Below, in pieces: positions 31,220-39,919 of a DNA stretch of 61,306 bases. Under the pieces are notes generated by a model. The model was given only the letters and a program-made list of their open reading frames with translations, was not told the origin of the DNA and searched no databases. Position numbers and translations under genes: made by a program. Where the stretch lies: the NCBI GenBank assembly GCA_020850635.1, contig JADZEH010000036.1, forward strand, positions 1 to 61,306, given 5' to 3'. The DNA comes from Candidatus Doudnabacteria bacterium (GTDB taxonomy: Bacteria > Patescibacteriota > Doudnabacteria > UBA920). Numbering within the stretch: position 1 is the first letter of the stretch; each line of letters opens with the position of its first letter.

Positions 31220-31582
31220 ATGAAATTAAGTCGACAGACAAAAATTTGGGTGGGGACGGTTATAGTTCTTGCAGTAGTTTTACAAGTTGTTACTTACGTT
31301 AAATATAGCAAGTTGGAAAAGCAGGTTGCTGGTTTTCATGAATCACTTGCCGTGGCTCAGGATGAAAGCGAAGCTGCAAATGCCTACGATGTATTTTATG
31401 ATCAAACCACTCCATTGTTGAAGGCTCAGGAAGCAAGCGCAGGACGAAGATGGTTTTGTTTCTGGCTATGTAGTACAGGTGGAGGAGCAAGTACTCCAAG
31501 CAATGCAAATCCTCCAGGCGGTGAAGATGACTGGACTGGTTTCTATGGAAGCGTAAAACCTAGACCCCCTATTGGTGAATAA
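31220..31582 (+). CDS. Small membrane-anchored protein with aromatic-Cys patch
   Basis: This 120-residue protein has an N-terminal membrane segment (VGTVIVLAVVLQVVTYV), a short helical stretch with Glu/Ala repeats, then RRWFCFWLCST and a Gly/Pro/Ser-rich tail ending KPRPPIGE. The paired cysteines within an aromatic patch are striking, but no family was recognised. A strong terminator follows. Confidence 0.65.
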   Translation: MKLSRQTKIWVGTVIVLAVVLQVVTYVKYSKLEKQVAGFHESLAVAQDESEAANAYDVFYDQTTPLLKAQEASAGRRWFCFWLCSTGGGASTPSNANPPGGEDDWTGFYGSVKPRPPIGE

Positions 31583-31604
31583 GAAAAAATTACCATAGAA
31601 CATT

Positions 31605-31632
31605 AAACCACCCCAGCATGAGGTGGTTTTTG
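31605..31632 (+). terminator. Rho-independent terminator
   Basis: AAACCACC and GGTGGTTT with a short loop and TTTTTGG tail. Confidence 0.85.
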
Positions 31633-31637
31633 GTTTA

Positions 31638-31646
31638 TGGTAAACT
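31638..31646 (+). promoter_or_regulatory. Extended -10 promoter of recO (leaderless)
   Basis: TGGTAAACT (-10 at 31641-31646) lies seven bases before the ATG at 31653, directly after the upstream terminator. Confidence 0.6.
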
Positions 31647-31652
31647 TAGGCT

Positions 31653-32363
31653 ATGTCTAGAGAGCAACAATACACCGCCATCGTTATCAAGAAGCAGGCT
31701 TTGGGTGAGTCAGACGAAATTATCACTTTTTATACCCACGAATTGGGTAAGGTTAGAGCGGTGGCAAAAAGTAGTAAACTGCCGAAAAGTAAATTACAGT
31801 CTCAGCTTCAGCCAATGTTCGTTTGCCAGTTAACACTCGCAGGCTCAAGTTCATTGCCAACTATTATTCGTGTTCAAGCTGACAAATCTTTTCCTAACAT
31901 TCAAAACGATTCTGATCGTAGCCCTTTTTGGTATGTCGTCGCGGAGCTAGTTTTGAAAGCCACGCCAGACGAAGAACAAAATGAAATGTTGTTTTCTGCT
32001 CTTGAGCAGTTTTTGGAGTTCTTGAATACGCCAGTTATATCACCAGATGACGCACTGCGCGGTTTATTAAAATTCAAGTTGATGTTCACCGACGCTCTGG
32101 GCTTCAACGTCGTAAATTCTGATGCCGATCTTGCTAAACCAATATTCTTTAGTAACTCTTTTGGCGGTTTTGTCCAAGACGAAAAACCTTTCGATGCATC
32201 ACATATTCGTCCCGATACCCTTACTTGTTTCAATACCCTTCGGAATATGACTTATTCAGAAATTACCGGCTCTAACTTAGGAGTCGATGAACTTAATGGT
32301 TTACTGACACAATTTATCTCGTATCAATTAGAAAGAGAGATCAAATCCGAAAAGTTCGTATAA
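31653..32363 (+). CDS. recO: DNA repair protein RecO
   Basis: This 236-residue protein has the OB-fold N-terminal domain (YTAIVIKKQALGESDEIITFYTHELGKVRAVAKSS, spirit of the RecO start) and a helical C-terminal domain. RecO loads RecA onto SSB-coated single strands in the RecFOR gap-repair route. The zinc-binding Cys cluster found in many bacterial RecO proteins is absent here, as it also is in E. coli. It appears leaderless. Confidence 0.88.
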   Translation: MSREQQYTAIVIKKQALGESDEIITFYTHELGKVRAVAKSSKLPKSKLQSQLQPMFVCQLTLAGSSSLPTIIRVQADKSFPNIQNDSDRSPFWYVVAELVLKATPDEEQNEMLFSALEQFLEFLNTPVISPDDALRGLLKFKLMFTDALGFNVVNSDADLAKPIFFSNSFGGFVQDEKPFDASHIRPDTLTCFNTLRNMTYSEITGSNLGVDELNGLLTQFISYQLEREIKSEKFV

Positions 32364-32365
32364 AG

Positions 32366-32374
32366 TGATATACT
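32366..32374 (+). promoter_or_regulatory. Extended -10 promoter
   Basis: TGATATACT (-10 at 32369-32374) just after recO and before the hairpin at 32389. The next gene's transcript would carry that hairpin in its leader. Confidence 0.55.
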
Positions 32375-32388
32375 ATAAGTAACTAGGA

Positions 32389-32464
32389 TATGGACGATTT
32401 GGTGTTGTTAAGAAAACCATCGGAGCGAAGCGACTGGTTTTAGTACAACACCAAATCGTCCATA
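32389..32464 (+). repeat. Long inverted-repeat hairpin, 5' member of a mirror pair
   Basis: The 20-base arms at 32389-32408 and 32445-32464 pair perfectly (they contain GATTTGGTGTTGT and ACAACACCAAATC). An inner AAAACCA/TGGTTTT stem encloses the tip. The core is the reverse complement of the hairpin at 34382-34457, but the outermost seven bases differ and are still paired. Confidence 0.9.
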
Positions 32465-32503
32465 CAAACCGTCTGCTCTAAAGAAATATAAACCATAAGC
32501 TAT

Positions 32504-34372
32504 ATGGAAGAAAATCAAAATCCAAAAGTTTCAAATATGAGTGTCCCGCCAAGCGCTGGTAAGCCTTTAAATGTGACGAATATCGTGCCACCAACATCTC
32601 CAGTCGCACCCACAGCAGTGCCTACAAGCCGTTTCAAGGCTTTGCTAGCCACGGTTGGGCCTTTTTACGCTCAGAATAAATACTACGTCTGGGCAGCAGT
32701 TTTGGGGATCATCGTTTTGGTGGTTTTAGCGTTCATTGCGTTTCGTCCTCAGGAGCCAATTTTAGCCCCAGCGAAAGTAGATATTTCTATCGATGCTCCA
32801 ACGGTTTCGCCAAGTGGAGGTGAGGCTGTACTTAAGGTGAAAATTACGAATAAAGATACGGCGACCCTAAATAAAGCGGAGCTTGAGTTGGTTTATCCAG
32901 AAGGGGCAAGTTATGTAGACAGTACTCCCAAAGCCATTGGTCTTACTGGAACAACCTTCCCTGTGCCAGATCTCCAACCAGGTCAGAACGTGGCGGTGCT
33001 GATCAAAGTTCGTATACAAGGACAAATCAACGATGAAAAGAAGCTCATCGCTAAGCTTCACTATCGATACACCAATTTTAGTTCAGACTTTGTGGCGGAA
33101 ACTACTCACACCGTTCGTTTAGTTGCTGCAGACGTTGCGCTTGAAATTAGTGGCCCCCAAACTACAAACAACGCACAGGTGGTAACTTATGAAGTAAGTT
33201 ACAAGAATAACTCGGATAAAGAAATTCAGAATGGACGTATTGAATTAACTTACCCTGATCATTTTCAATTCGCCAGTGCTGAGCCTCAGCCTAACTTGGG
33301 TAAAAATATTTGGAACATCGGCACTCTACAAAAAGGTCAACAAGGAAAAATTAGTTTTCAGGGAAGCTTTGCGAGCGGTGGCCCGGGACAATCAGAAACG
33401 TTCAAAGCCGCGTTTTTAGTTCTTGATGCTTCTGGCAGTTTCTTTACTCAAGCCGACACAACCTTTACCACCCAGATTGGCTCATTGCCTTTAGTGGTTA
33501 CGCAAGAAGTTGTGAGTGGCAGTAGTAATGGTATTGTAAAACCCGGTGAGACGTTACGTTACAAACTCTCGTATCGAAACAATGCTGCCGTTGCTGCCAA
33601 AGGAGCAATTATTGTTCTGACGATAGATTCACAAGCCGTGGATTTAGGTTCAATTCAAGCCGAGGGCGCACAGGTCAATAACGGTACAATTACATGGAAT
33701 GCCTCTTCAAATTCTAATCTTGAAACTTTAAATCCAAACGAAAGTGGTAATCTTGAGTTTAGTTTGAAAATAAAGAACCCTCCTGTTCGAGATACTTCTA
33801 GAAACTTAGAAGTTAAAACTGCGGTGAAAATTAAATCGGATGAGTACGAAACATTTTTGCCAGGTGGTGACTTAGCAATAAAAATTAGCACTCAGGTAAG
33901 TGTTGATACATCGCTTGAACACATTAGTGGTCAGTTACCACCCCAAGTTGGAAAAGAATCAACTTACCGCCTAAATATTGCCCTGAGTAATAGTACTAAT
34001 GAGTTGCGCGATGGGGTGCTCACTGCCTTTATCCCTGTTGCGGCAAGTGGTGTCGATCTCTCGAGTATTCAACCTGCTCGAGAAGTTAGTAATGTAACGT
34101 TTGATTCAAGTACGGGCAAGCTTACCTGGAAAGTTGGAATTCTCTCCGCTCACGTTGGCGATTTCAGCCCCTTAAGAAAAATGAGTATTAATGTACGTAT
34201 TGTGCCATCGAGTAATCAAGTCGGCAGGGAAGTTGAGCTGCTAAAGACCGTGGGTATGAAAATAGTTGATAGTTTTACCGGAGAGAATCTAAGCCTCAAT
34301 GGGAATGCTCTTACAACTAGTAGTCTGAAAGACAGCAATGGTTACACAGTAGATGGTTCGGTAAGACCATAG
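32504..34372 (+). CDS. Membrane-anchored protein with DUF11-like repeat domains
   Basis: This 622-residue protein has a cytoplasmic Pro-rich N-terminus (about 1-62), one membrane segment at about 63-85 (YYVWAAVLGIIVLVVLAFIAF) and an ectodomain of repeated beta-sandwich units. Typical phrases are LKVKITNKDTATLNKAELELVYPEGASYVD, VTYEVSYKNNSDKEI and LRYKLSYRNNAAVAAKGAIIVL, which resemble DUF11/COG1361-type modules for stalk-like surface proteins. Its gene is bracketed by mirror-image hairpins at 32389 and 34382. Function is unknown. Confidence 0.8.
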   Translation: MEENQNPKVSNMSVPPSAGKPLNVTNIVPPTSPVAPTAVPTSRFKALLATVGPFYAQNKYYVWAAVLGIIVLVVLAFIAFRPQEPILAPAKVDISIDAPTVSPSGGEAVLKVKITNKDTATLNKAELELVYPEGASYVDSTPKAIGLTGTTFPVPDLQPGQNVAVLIKVRIQGQINDEKKLIAKLHYRYTNFSSDFVAETTHTVRLVAADVALEISGPQTTNNAQVVTYEVSYKNNSDKEIQNGRIELTYPDHFQFASAEPQPNLGKNIWNIGTLQKGQQGKISFQGSFASGGPGQSETFKAAFLVLDASGSFFTQADTTFTTQIGSLPLVVTQEVVSGSSNGIVKPGETLRYKLSYRNNAAVAAKGAIIVLTIDSQAVDLGSIQAEGAQVNNGTITWNASSNSNLETLNPNESGNLEFSLKIKNPPVRDTSRNLEVKTAVKIKSDEYETFLPGGDLAIKISTQVSVDTSLEHISGQLPPQVGKESTYRLNIALSNSTNELRDGVLTAFIPVAASGVDLSSIQPAREVSNVTFDSSTGKLTWKVGILSAHVGDFSPLRKMSINVRIVPSSNQVGREVELLKTVGMKIVDSFTGENLSLNGNALTTSSLKDSNGYTVDGSVRP

Positions 34373-34381
34373 TCAATACTT

Positions 34382-34457
34382 AAAGCCAGTTTGGTGTTGT
34401 ACAAAAACCAGTCGCCGCGGGCTCCAATGGTTTTCTTAACAACACCAAACTGGCTTT
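34382..34457 (+). repeat. Long inverted-repeat hairpin, 3' member of a mirror pair
   Basis: The 19-base arms at 34382-34400 and 34439-34457 contain CAGTTTGGTGTTGT and ACAACACCAAACTG. The core TTTGGTGTTGT...AAAACCAGTCGC...TGGTTTTCTTAACAACACCAAA order equals the reverse complement of the hairpin at 32389-32464, while the outer seven bases (AAGCCAG/CTGGCTT) are unrelated to that copy yet paired. Confidence 0.9.
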
Positions 34458-34476
34458 TCCATAAGCCTTCTAGTAT

Positions 34477-34547
34477 TTAACAGAGAATAGTATTGAGAAA
34501 AGTGCCGGGGCTTTAACCACACTTTTCGAGATGCTACTCTCTGTTAA
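34477..34547 (+). repeat. Third long hairpin
   Basis: TTAACAGAGA pairs with TCTCTGTTAA, AGTA with TGCT/TACT across small bulges, and GAAAAGTG with CACTTTTC. It has the same outer-stem, bulge, inner-stem plan as the two hairpins before it but unrelated sequence. Confidence 0.75.
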
Positions 34548-34554
34548 TAAACAA

Positions 34555-34581
34555 AAAACCGCCTCACGGAGAGGCGGTTTT
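34555..34581. terminator. Bidirectional terminator
   Basis: AAAACCGCCTC and GAGGCGGTTTT, between the plus-strand repeat-protein gene and the minus-strand LysM-CHAP gene. Confidence 0.9.
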
Positions 34582-34592
34582 AATTTATTGAG

Positions 34593-35828
34593 TTAATAGA
34601 TGAATCCGATAATAACGTTAGAGTTAGTACTGATTGAGCGGGTACTGACTTTGTTCCAACCGGCGTAGTTCATTTCTGAAACTGTAAACGATGAGCCGTC
34701 GGCGCTAACTCCAGTGACGTAGGCAACGTGTCCAACGCGACTTTCTGTAGTCTGGACGATAGCCCCTTTCTTAGGGGTTTTGCCGGTGGCATAACCCATA
34801 GCCTTGGCGTTTGTAATCCAACGGTTAGCGTTACCACCCCATGGTACACCGCCACGTTGAGCTGCTGCCCAGTAAGTACAGTATCCTTTAGGGAAGGTGT
34901 GGCTGCCCTTAGCAACAATTAAACGATTGGTTGCAGGAGTGGATCCTTTTGCACCAGGCTTTGCCGTTACTTTTGGTGCTGGCGGAGGAGTAACTTTACC
35001 GTCTTTGATAATCAAAAATTGTCCGACTTCTGGCATTTGGTCTGGTCCACCCAAACCATTACCACTAACGATGCTTTCTACAGAAACATTGTAGAGCTTA
35101 GCCAAGTCGGGGACAGTAGTGTTGTAATCTGAAACTTTATAAACGATGCCGTTGTATGGAGGAATAACGAGGAACCATCCTGGTTTAATTGTATCGCTCG
35201 ATAAGTTGTTAGACCACTTGATGCTATTTACAGAAACGTTATATTTTTTTGCGATGGAACTAATCGTTTCACCACCTTCGGTAGTATGAATAACAACTTG
35301 CTTAGAAACTAATTCTTGAATACTGTTAGGGTTTGGCTTAACCATGACGCTGTCTTCATAGGCAGCTAAATTATCATCAGTTGAAACATCGCCTAATTCA
35401 TCAAAGTTTTCCGCGTAAGCTTGTTGGACAAAACCTGGACGAACAACCACAGTACGAACAGTATTATTGTGCAGAACAAGCTGATTATTATAGTCACTAT
35501 GGTTACGTAAGAGGGCCATGGTTAGACTATTATCAGGACCGTGGGCCATCTTCAAAAAATACATATTAAAACCAGCGACAATAATGGCTGCGACCACTAC
35601 TAGGAATTCGCTGGAGAACATGGATGCGTATTGCCAGCCATCCACTTTCATGTGGACAGCAGGGAAATGATGAGTATATGAGCGCTTCAATCGCGGTGCA
35701 CGGGATTTGAAAACAAACAAAAACTTCTTGATGAAGTATTGTGCGATGAAGAAACTAACTTTGAATTTTCTTTTTAGCAAACTTTGCCAATTTTTGAGAG
35801 CAGTTATACTATCTCCTTTACCATACAC
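34593..35828 (-). CDS. LysM-CHAP peptidoglycan hydrolase
   Basis: This 411-residue protein has a basic N-terminus and a membrane segment at about 71-91 (FLVVVAAIIVAGFNMYFL). Two LysM domains follow, at about 180-226 (TTEGGETISSIAKKYNVSVNSIKW) and 231-280 (SDYNTTVPDLAKLYNVSVESI). After a Pro/Ala linker comes a C-terminal CHAP domain with the catalytic Cys in FPKGYCTYWAA and His in VGHVAYV. It should bind and cut peptidoglycan at the cell surface; CHAP domains act as amidases or endopeptidases. A long, hairpin-rich leader precedes it. Confidence 0.9.
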   Translation of the reverse strand: MYGKGDSITALKNWQSLLKRKFKVSFFIAQYFIKKFLFVFKSRAPRLKRSYTHHFPAVHMKVDGWQYASMFSSEFLVVVAAIIVAGFNMYFLKMAHGPDNSLTMALLRNHSDYNNQLVLHNNTVRTVVVRPGFVQQAYAENFDELGDVSTDDNLAAYEDSVMVKPNPNSIQELVSKQVVIHTTEGGETISSIAKKYNVSVNSIKWSNNLSSDTIKPGWFLVIPPYNGIVYKVSDYNTTVPDLAKLYNVSVESIVSGNGLGGPDQMPEVGQFLIIKDGKVTPPPAPKVTAKPGAKGSTPATNRLIVAKGSHTFPKGYCTYWAAAQRGGVPWGGNANRWITNAKAMGYATGKTPKKGAIVQTTESRVGHVAYVTGVSADGSSFTVSEMNYAGWNKVSTRSISTNSNVIIGFIY

Positions 35829-36209
35829 CAGGACGGATTACTTGATTAAACTGAGGTGGGGATGTATGGGTAAGCCGTTTCTCTGATCAGTAGTATGCAA
35901 CTGTTACGGAAAATACCACCAAAAATTCAGCTATTTCTCTCACAAGCTGACACTTTCCGCTTATGAATATCGAGTGATTGAGACTAATCAATCTGATACT
36001 TAACTAGTTTATCAACCTCACTCTGGAGTTTCAAGAAAATGAGGGTGGAAATGTCTAAAAAGTGCTTATATAAGGGGGTTTATATTAACAATCGGCTTAT
36101 TTTTGCCCGAAATGGACACCTGCTAAAGACCAATAAAATCGGGGCAAATTAAGCAATAAACCAGCGTAAAAATGGTATACTAAACTGTACTATTTATTTA
36201 CTAGATTTA
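35829..36209. other. Intergenic region with a structured leader (minus) and an inverted repeat (plus)
   Basis: No gene is visible. Toward the LysM-CHAP gene the minus strand can form several hairpins, including TCAGCT/AGCTGA (near 35929-35952), GATTGA/TCAATC (near 35975-35993) and TGATA/TATCA (near 35995-36013), which suggests a structured leader. I could not assign it to a riboswitch class. An imperfect inverted repeat lies at 36095-36154 (GCTTA..TTTGCCCGA with TCGGGGCAAA.TAAGC), shortly before the helicase promoter. Confidence 0.5.
36173..36181 (+). promoter_or_regulatory. Extended -10 promoter of the helicase gene
   Basis: TGGTATACT (-10 at 36176-36181), about 28 bases before the ATG at 36210. 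Confidence 0.65.
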
Positions 36210-38333
36210 ATGGATCTTTCTGTTTTAAATGATAAGCAAAAAGAAGTGGTCACGGCACCTCTGGGGCCGGTTTTAGTCTTGGCTGGAGCGGGCAGTGGTA
36301 AGACCAGAGTGCTAACTTATCGCATCGCTTATTTAATAGAGCAAGGGTTGGTGGCGCCAGGAAATATCCTTGCGTTGACGTTTACAAACAAAGCAGCGAA
36401 GGAAATGCAGGAGCGTGTCGTAAAGTTGTTGAAGTCAGAACAAAAGCGGATTGATATGCCTACCATGGGAACCTTCCATTCGGTCTGTGCTCGTTTACTT
36501 CGCCGTGAAATCCCCGTACTTGGATATAATCGAGGATTTGTAATTTACGATGCGGAGGATCAGCTCAAGATTTTAAAAGAGATTTGTGAAGAATTAGAAA
36601 TTGGTAAACGGTTTCCACCAAGTTTGTTCCGTGCGTATATTAGTAGTGCGAAAAATAACGTGCAAACTCCAGCCGAGTTAAGTATTGGCCTTGAACCGTT
36701 TATGCACGAAATGGTTCAAAAAGTTTACGTGCGCTACCAAAACTTTTTATTTAATCAGAATGGGGTCGATTTCGATGATTTATTGATGTTAACCATAAAA
36801 ATCTTTCAAGCTCGACCAGATATTCTACAAAATTATCAAAAGCAATTTGCTTATATCTTAGTAGATGAGTATCAAGACACTAATCCGGCTCAGTATGTGT
36901 TGTTGTCTCTCCTTGCCGCGCATCATAACTTATTCGTAGTTGGTGATGATGCTCAGAGCATCTATGGTTTTCGTGGTAGTTCGATTGCTAATATTTTAAA
37001 CTTTGAATCCGAGTTTAGCGATGCTCGGGTTTATAAGCTCGAACAAAACTATCGTTCGACTAAGAACATTCTGGCTGTGGCTGAAAGCATCATTGCTTTA
37101 AATACTGAACAGAAAGCCAAAACACTGTGGACGGAAAATGAAACCGGTCCAAAAATAATTGTTCGTGAATGTGATAACGAGCGTGATGAAGCTGCCTTTG
37201 TTGTACGCTCGATCGTTAAACATGCTACGGGGAAAGACGAAGAAACTAATGAGCCAGAATACGAGCCAGAGCCAGAAACTTTTTCGATTCTCGATCAATT
37301 TCTAAAAAAACAGAAAAAAGGGGTTGGAGGAGTAAAGTATCTAGGATTACCCCAGTTACCAAAAGATCATGGAAGCCTCACTGGGTTTGCTGTATTGTAT
37401 CGGACTCACGCTCAGTCTCGCGCCATTGAAGAAGCTTTAATAGAGGCGGGGATTCCGTATCAAATTATTGGTGGTGTAAAATTCTACGAACGCAAAGAAA
37501 TTAAAGACATGCTGGCGTATTTACGTTTGGTACAGAATTTTCGTGATCAAGTCAGTTTGAAGCGCGTGATTAATGTCCCAACCCGTGGAATTGGTGATAA
37601 GTCGTATCAGTTGATCAAACAGCACATTCGGGATTTTGTGGAGAAGCATCAAGGGGCTGAAGATTTATTCACCTTATTTAGGCAGTCGCTTGAATCTGCT
37701 CAGCTTCCTCCAAAACAATCACAATCAGCTAAACAGTTCTTTAATATGATCGCCTCGTTCGCTGAACTAGACCCAGCTGAACCACTTTCATCACTTTTAC
37801 GTTTGATTTACAAAAAGATAGATATGGAAGAATGGCTTCAAGATGGAACAGAGATGGGTGAAGCTCGGCTTGAAAATGTGCAGGAATTATTTAACGTGGC
37901 GGCTAAGTACAATCATGTTCCGTGGGAAGAAGGTTTAGAGAGCTTTTTAGAAGAAGTTGCTTTGGTTACTGAGCTGGATAACTTACAAGAAACGAAGAAT
38001 GCCGTAACTTTAATGACTTTGCACAGTGCAAAGGGTTTGGAATTCGATACTGTTTACTTTGTTGGCCTTGAAGAAGGAATATTACCTCATAGCCGAAGTT
38101 TGTTGTCGCCTTCGGAGTTAGCCGAAGAAGTACGTTTAACATATGTGGGGGTGACGCGCGCGCAAAAAGAACTTTACATGTTGTTTGCGACTCAGCGAAG
38201 TTTATTTGGTAACACGCAGCCAAGTACACCATCACGTTTTTTGCGCGCGCTTCCTCATGAACGTATTACTGCCAACTCATCATCGTTTGATTTAAACGAC
38301 GGTGACGTTTATTATGAAGCTACAGATTTTTAA
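36210..38333 (+). CDS. uvrD: UvrD/PcrA-type DNA helicase
   Basis: This 707-residue superfamily 1 helicase has the Walker A motif AGAGSGKT at residues 25-32, FTNKAAKEMQERV after it, the Walker B motif VDEYQDTNP at about 217-225, QNYRST, and the later motifs HSAKGLEFDTVYFVG and EEVRLTYVGVTRAQ. These proteins move 3' to 5' on single-stranded DNA in excision and mismatch repair and restrain RecA. An acidic insertion at about 345-385 (NEPEYEPEPETFS) is not usual. UvrD and PcrA cannot be told apart here. rsmA follows eight bases later. Confidence 0.94.
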   Translation: MDLSVLNDKQKEVVTAPLGPVLVLAGAGSGKTRVLTYRIAYLIEQGLVAPGNILALTFTNKAAKEMQERVVKLLKSEQKRIDMPTMGTFHSVCARLLRREIPVLGYNRGFVIYDAEDQLKILKEICEELEIGKRFPPSLFRAYISSAKNNVQTPAELSIGLEPFMHEMVQKVYVRYQNFLFNQNGVDFDDLLMLTIKIFQARPDILQNYQKQFAYILVDEYQDTNPAQYVLLSLLAAHHNLFVVGDDAQSIYGFRGSSIANILNFESEFSDARVYKLEQNYRSTKNILAVAESIIALNTEQKAKTLWTENETGPKIIVRECDNERDEAAFVVRSIVKHATGKDEETNEPEYEPEPETFSILDQFLKKQKKGVGGVKYLGLPQLPKDHGSLTGFAVLYRTHAQSRAIEEALIEAGIPYQIIGGVKFYERKEIKDMLAYLRLVQNFRDQVSLKRVINVPTRGIGDKSYQLIKQHIRDFVEKHQGAEDLFTLFRQSLESAQLPPKQSQSAKQFFNMIASFAELDPAEPLSSLLRLIYKKIDMEEWLQDGTEMGEARLENVQELFNVAAKYNHVPWEEGLESFLEEVALVTELDNLQETKNAVTLMTLHSAKGLEFDTVYFVGLEEGILPHSRSLLSPSELAEEVRLTYVGVTRAQKELYMLFATQRSLFGNTQPSTPSRFLRALPHERITANSSSFDLNDGDVYYEATDF

Positions 38334-38341
38334 TTTTTTCT

Positions 38342-39169
38342 ATGACGATTGATCAAGTTAAACAATTGTTACAGCAGTATGGGATGAAGCCGAATGAGAC
38401 TTACGGCCAAAACTTTTTGCTGAACGATATTGTGCTCCAAGATATGGTCGATAGCGTGCCGATGAAAAAAGGGGACGCGATTTTGGAAGTTGGCCCTGGT
38501 TTAGGAAACCTCTCGCGTTACTTAGCTGACACTGGTCATGAAGTATTTAGTGTCGAAAAAGACCCCAAATTTTTACCTGTACTCAAAGCTATAAAAAAAG
38601 ATTACAAAAATTTTGATTTCACTGTTGATGATATTCTTAAGTTTGATTTTCAAACGAAACTTAAGTCAAAAAAAAGTTATCATGTTGTGGCGAACATCCC
38701 ATACTACATTACCGGAAAAATTATTCAACTGTTTGTGCAAGCCAAACATAAACCAAAGAGCATCACAATTCTAATTCAGAAAGAAGTGGCGGAAAATGTT
38801 ACGGCCAAACCCGGACGTTTGAACTTGTTAGCGATCTCAGTTCAGCTTCATGGTCAAGCTAAACTTCTGCAAAAAGTTTTGGCTAGAGACTTCTATCCCG
38901 CGCCGAAGGTGGACAGCAGCGTAATCCAGATAATTCTCGACGAGCGTCCCAAATACGAAGTCGATGACGAGAAGAGATTTTTTGGATTATTGCGCGCTTG
39001 TTTTTCTGGAAAGAGAAAACAATTGCACAATACGCTCACAAATTATTTACAAAAACCAAAAGACGAAGTTACAAAAATTTTAGAGAGTTTAAAAATAGAT
39101 TCTGCGGCCAGACCGCAAGAGTTATCGATAGAGGAGTGGGTTAAGCTCTACAAAAAAGTGAACGAATAA
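38342..39169 (+). CDS. rsmA: 16S rRNA dimethyladenosine transferase RsmA (KsgA)
   Basis: This 275-residue methyltransferase begins with the typical KPNETYGQNFLLNDIVLQ segment. It has the SAM-binding loop LEVGPGLGNLS (about 47-57), SVEKDPKF, the catalytic NIPYYITGKII at about 116-126, and FYPAPKVDSSVI. The enzyme dimethylates two adenosines near the 3' end of 16S rRNA during 30S assembly. It lies in a two-gene unit with the helicase and ends at a strong terminator. Confidence 0.95.
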   Translation: MTIDQVKQLLQQYGMKPNETYGQNFLLNDIVLQDMVDSVPMKKGDAILEVGPGLGNLSRYLADTGHEVFSVEKDPKFLPVLKAIKKDYKNFDFTVDDILKFDFQTKLKSKKSYHVVANIPYYITGKIIQLFVQAKHKPKSITILIQKEVAENVTAKPGRLNLLAISVQLHGQAKLLQKVLARDFYPAPKVDSSVIQIILDERPKYEVDDEKRFFGLLRACFSGKRKQLHNTLTNYLQKPKDEVTKILESLKIDSAARPQELSIEEWVKLYKKVNE

Positions 39170-39197
39170 AAAACTTTCTCAGCAGAGAAAGTTTTTT
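39168..39197. terminator. Bidirectional terminator
   Basis: AAAAAACTTTCTC and GAGAAAGTTTTTT around AGCA, between rsmA and the convergent DUF192 gene. Confidence 0.9.
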
Positions 39198-39198
39198 G

Positions 39199-39753
39199 TT
39201 AAGGCAAAATGATTTTGTCACCAACTTTAATTTTGTTTTTATCACTCCAACCACTCATTACTTCGAGAACCATGTCAGCATTATGTGTTGGAGAGTATCG
39301 CGGAAGTTGATTAAGCGCTGCTAGTGGATTTGGTTTTGGAACGTTCCGTGAAATATCGATAACTTTGAAATCGTTTATCCAAATTATATCCAAGTCAAAG
39401 CGCATGTCGCGCATCCAAAATGTTGGAATGCCAGATGGACTATTGCGAAGATCAAAGAGCATGCCTTGAGTTTCGGTTAGCGGTTCACGCCCGGACAATC
39501 CTTGAGTTTGCGCTTCTGTGGTTGATGCAATTTCGACATCGAGTTTTGTATTTCCGATTGTTAAAGGTTTGTTGTAGGCGCCTACTAAGTTTACTTTTGG
39601 TTTTGATTGAGTAGAGGGTGAATAGGTTTGTTCAGAGCTTGTTTCCTTTGAAGTCTTATCAGAATTGTCCTTTGGTTGAGTTGCGTAGACTTGCCAAATT
39701 ACGACTAAAATCAATGTAATTAAAGCAATGTAAGTAATTTTTTGATGTGTCAT
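39199..39753 (-). CDS. DUF192 family secreted protein
   Basis: This 184-residue protein has an N-terminal membrane or signal segment (YIALITLILVVIWQVYA) and a Ser/Thr/Lys linker. The DUF192 domain (about 70-184) shows EIASTTEAQTQGLSGREPL, GMLFD, PTFWMRDMRFDLDIIWI and the C-terminal VLEV-G motif. The family is exported and widespread, and its function is unknown. Confidence 0.9.
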   Translation of the reverse strand: MTHQKITYIALITLILVVIWQVYATQPKDNSDKTSKETSSEQTYSPSTQSKPKVNLVGAYNKPLTIGNTKLDVEIASTTEAQTQGLSGREPLTETQGMLFDLRNSPSGIPTFWMRDMRFDLDIIWINDFKVIDISRNVPKPNPLAALNQLPRYSPTHNADMVLEVMSGWSDKNKIKVGDKIILP

Positions 39754-39784
39754 ATAGATGTAGTGTAGCGAACTCTGTCTGATC

Positions 39785-39813
39785 TTGCAAAATTTTTCTA
39801 GATGTGCTATAAT
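39785..39813 (+). promoter_or_regulatory. Promoter of the secretion-like locus
   Basis: TTGCAA (39785-39790), a 17-base spacer and TATAAT (39808-39813) with the TGC extension. The predicted leader of about 100 bases contains two competing hairpins at 39883-39911: CAGCAAT/ATTGCTG or GCAATGAA/TTCATTGC. Confidence 0.75.
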
Positions 39814-39919
39814 ATATGCAGAAGTTTAGTTAGGAAGTTCGAAACAAAAAGCAAAAATAAAAGTGAATAAGGAACAGTGGGTACAGCAATGAAGGGATTG
39901 CTGTTTCATTGCGTATCGT

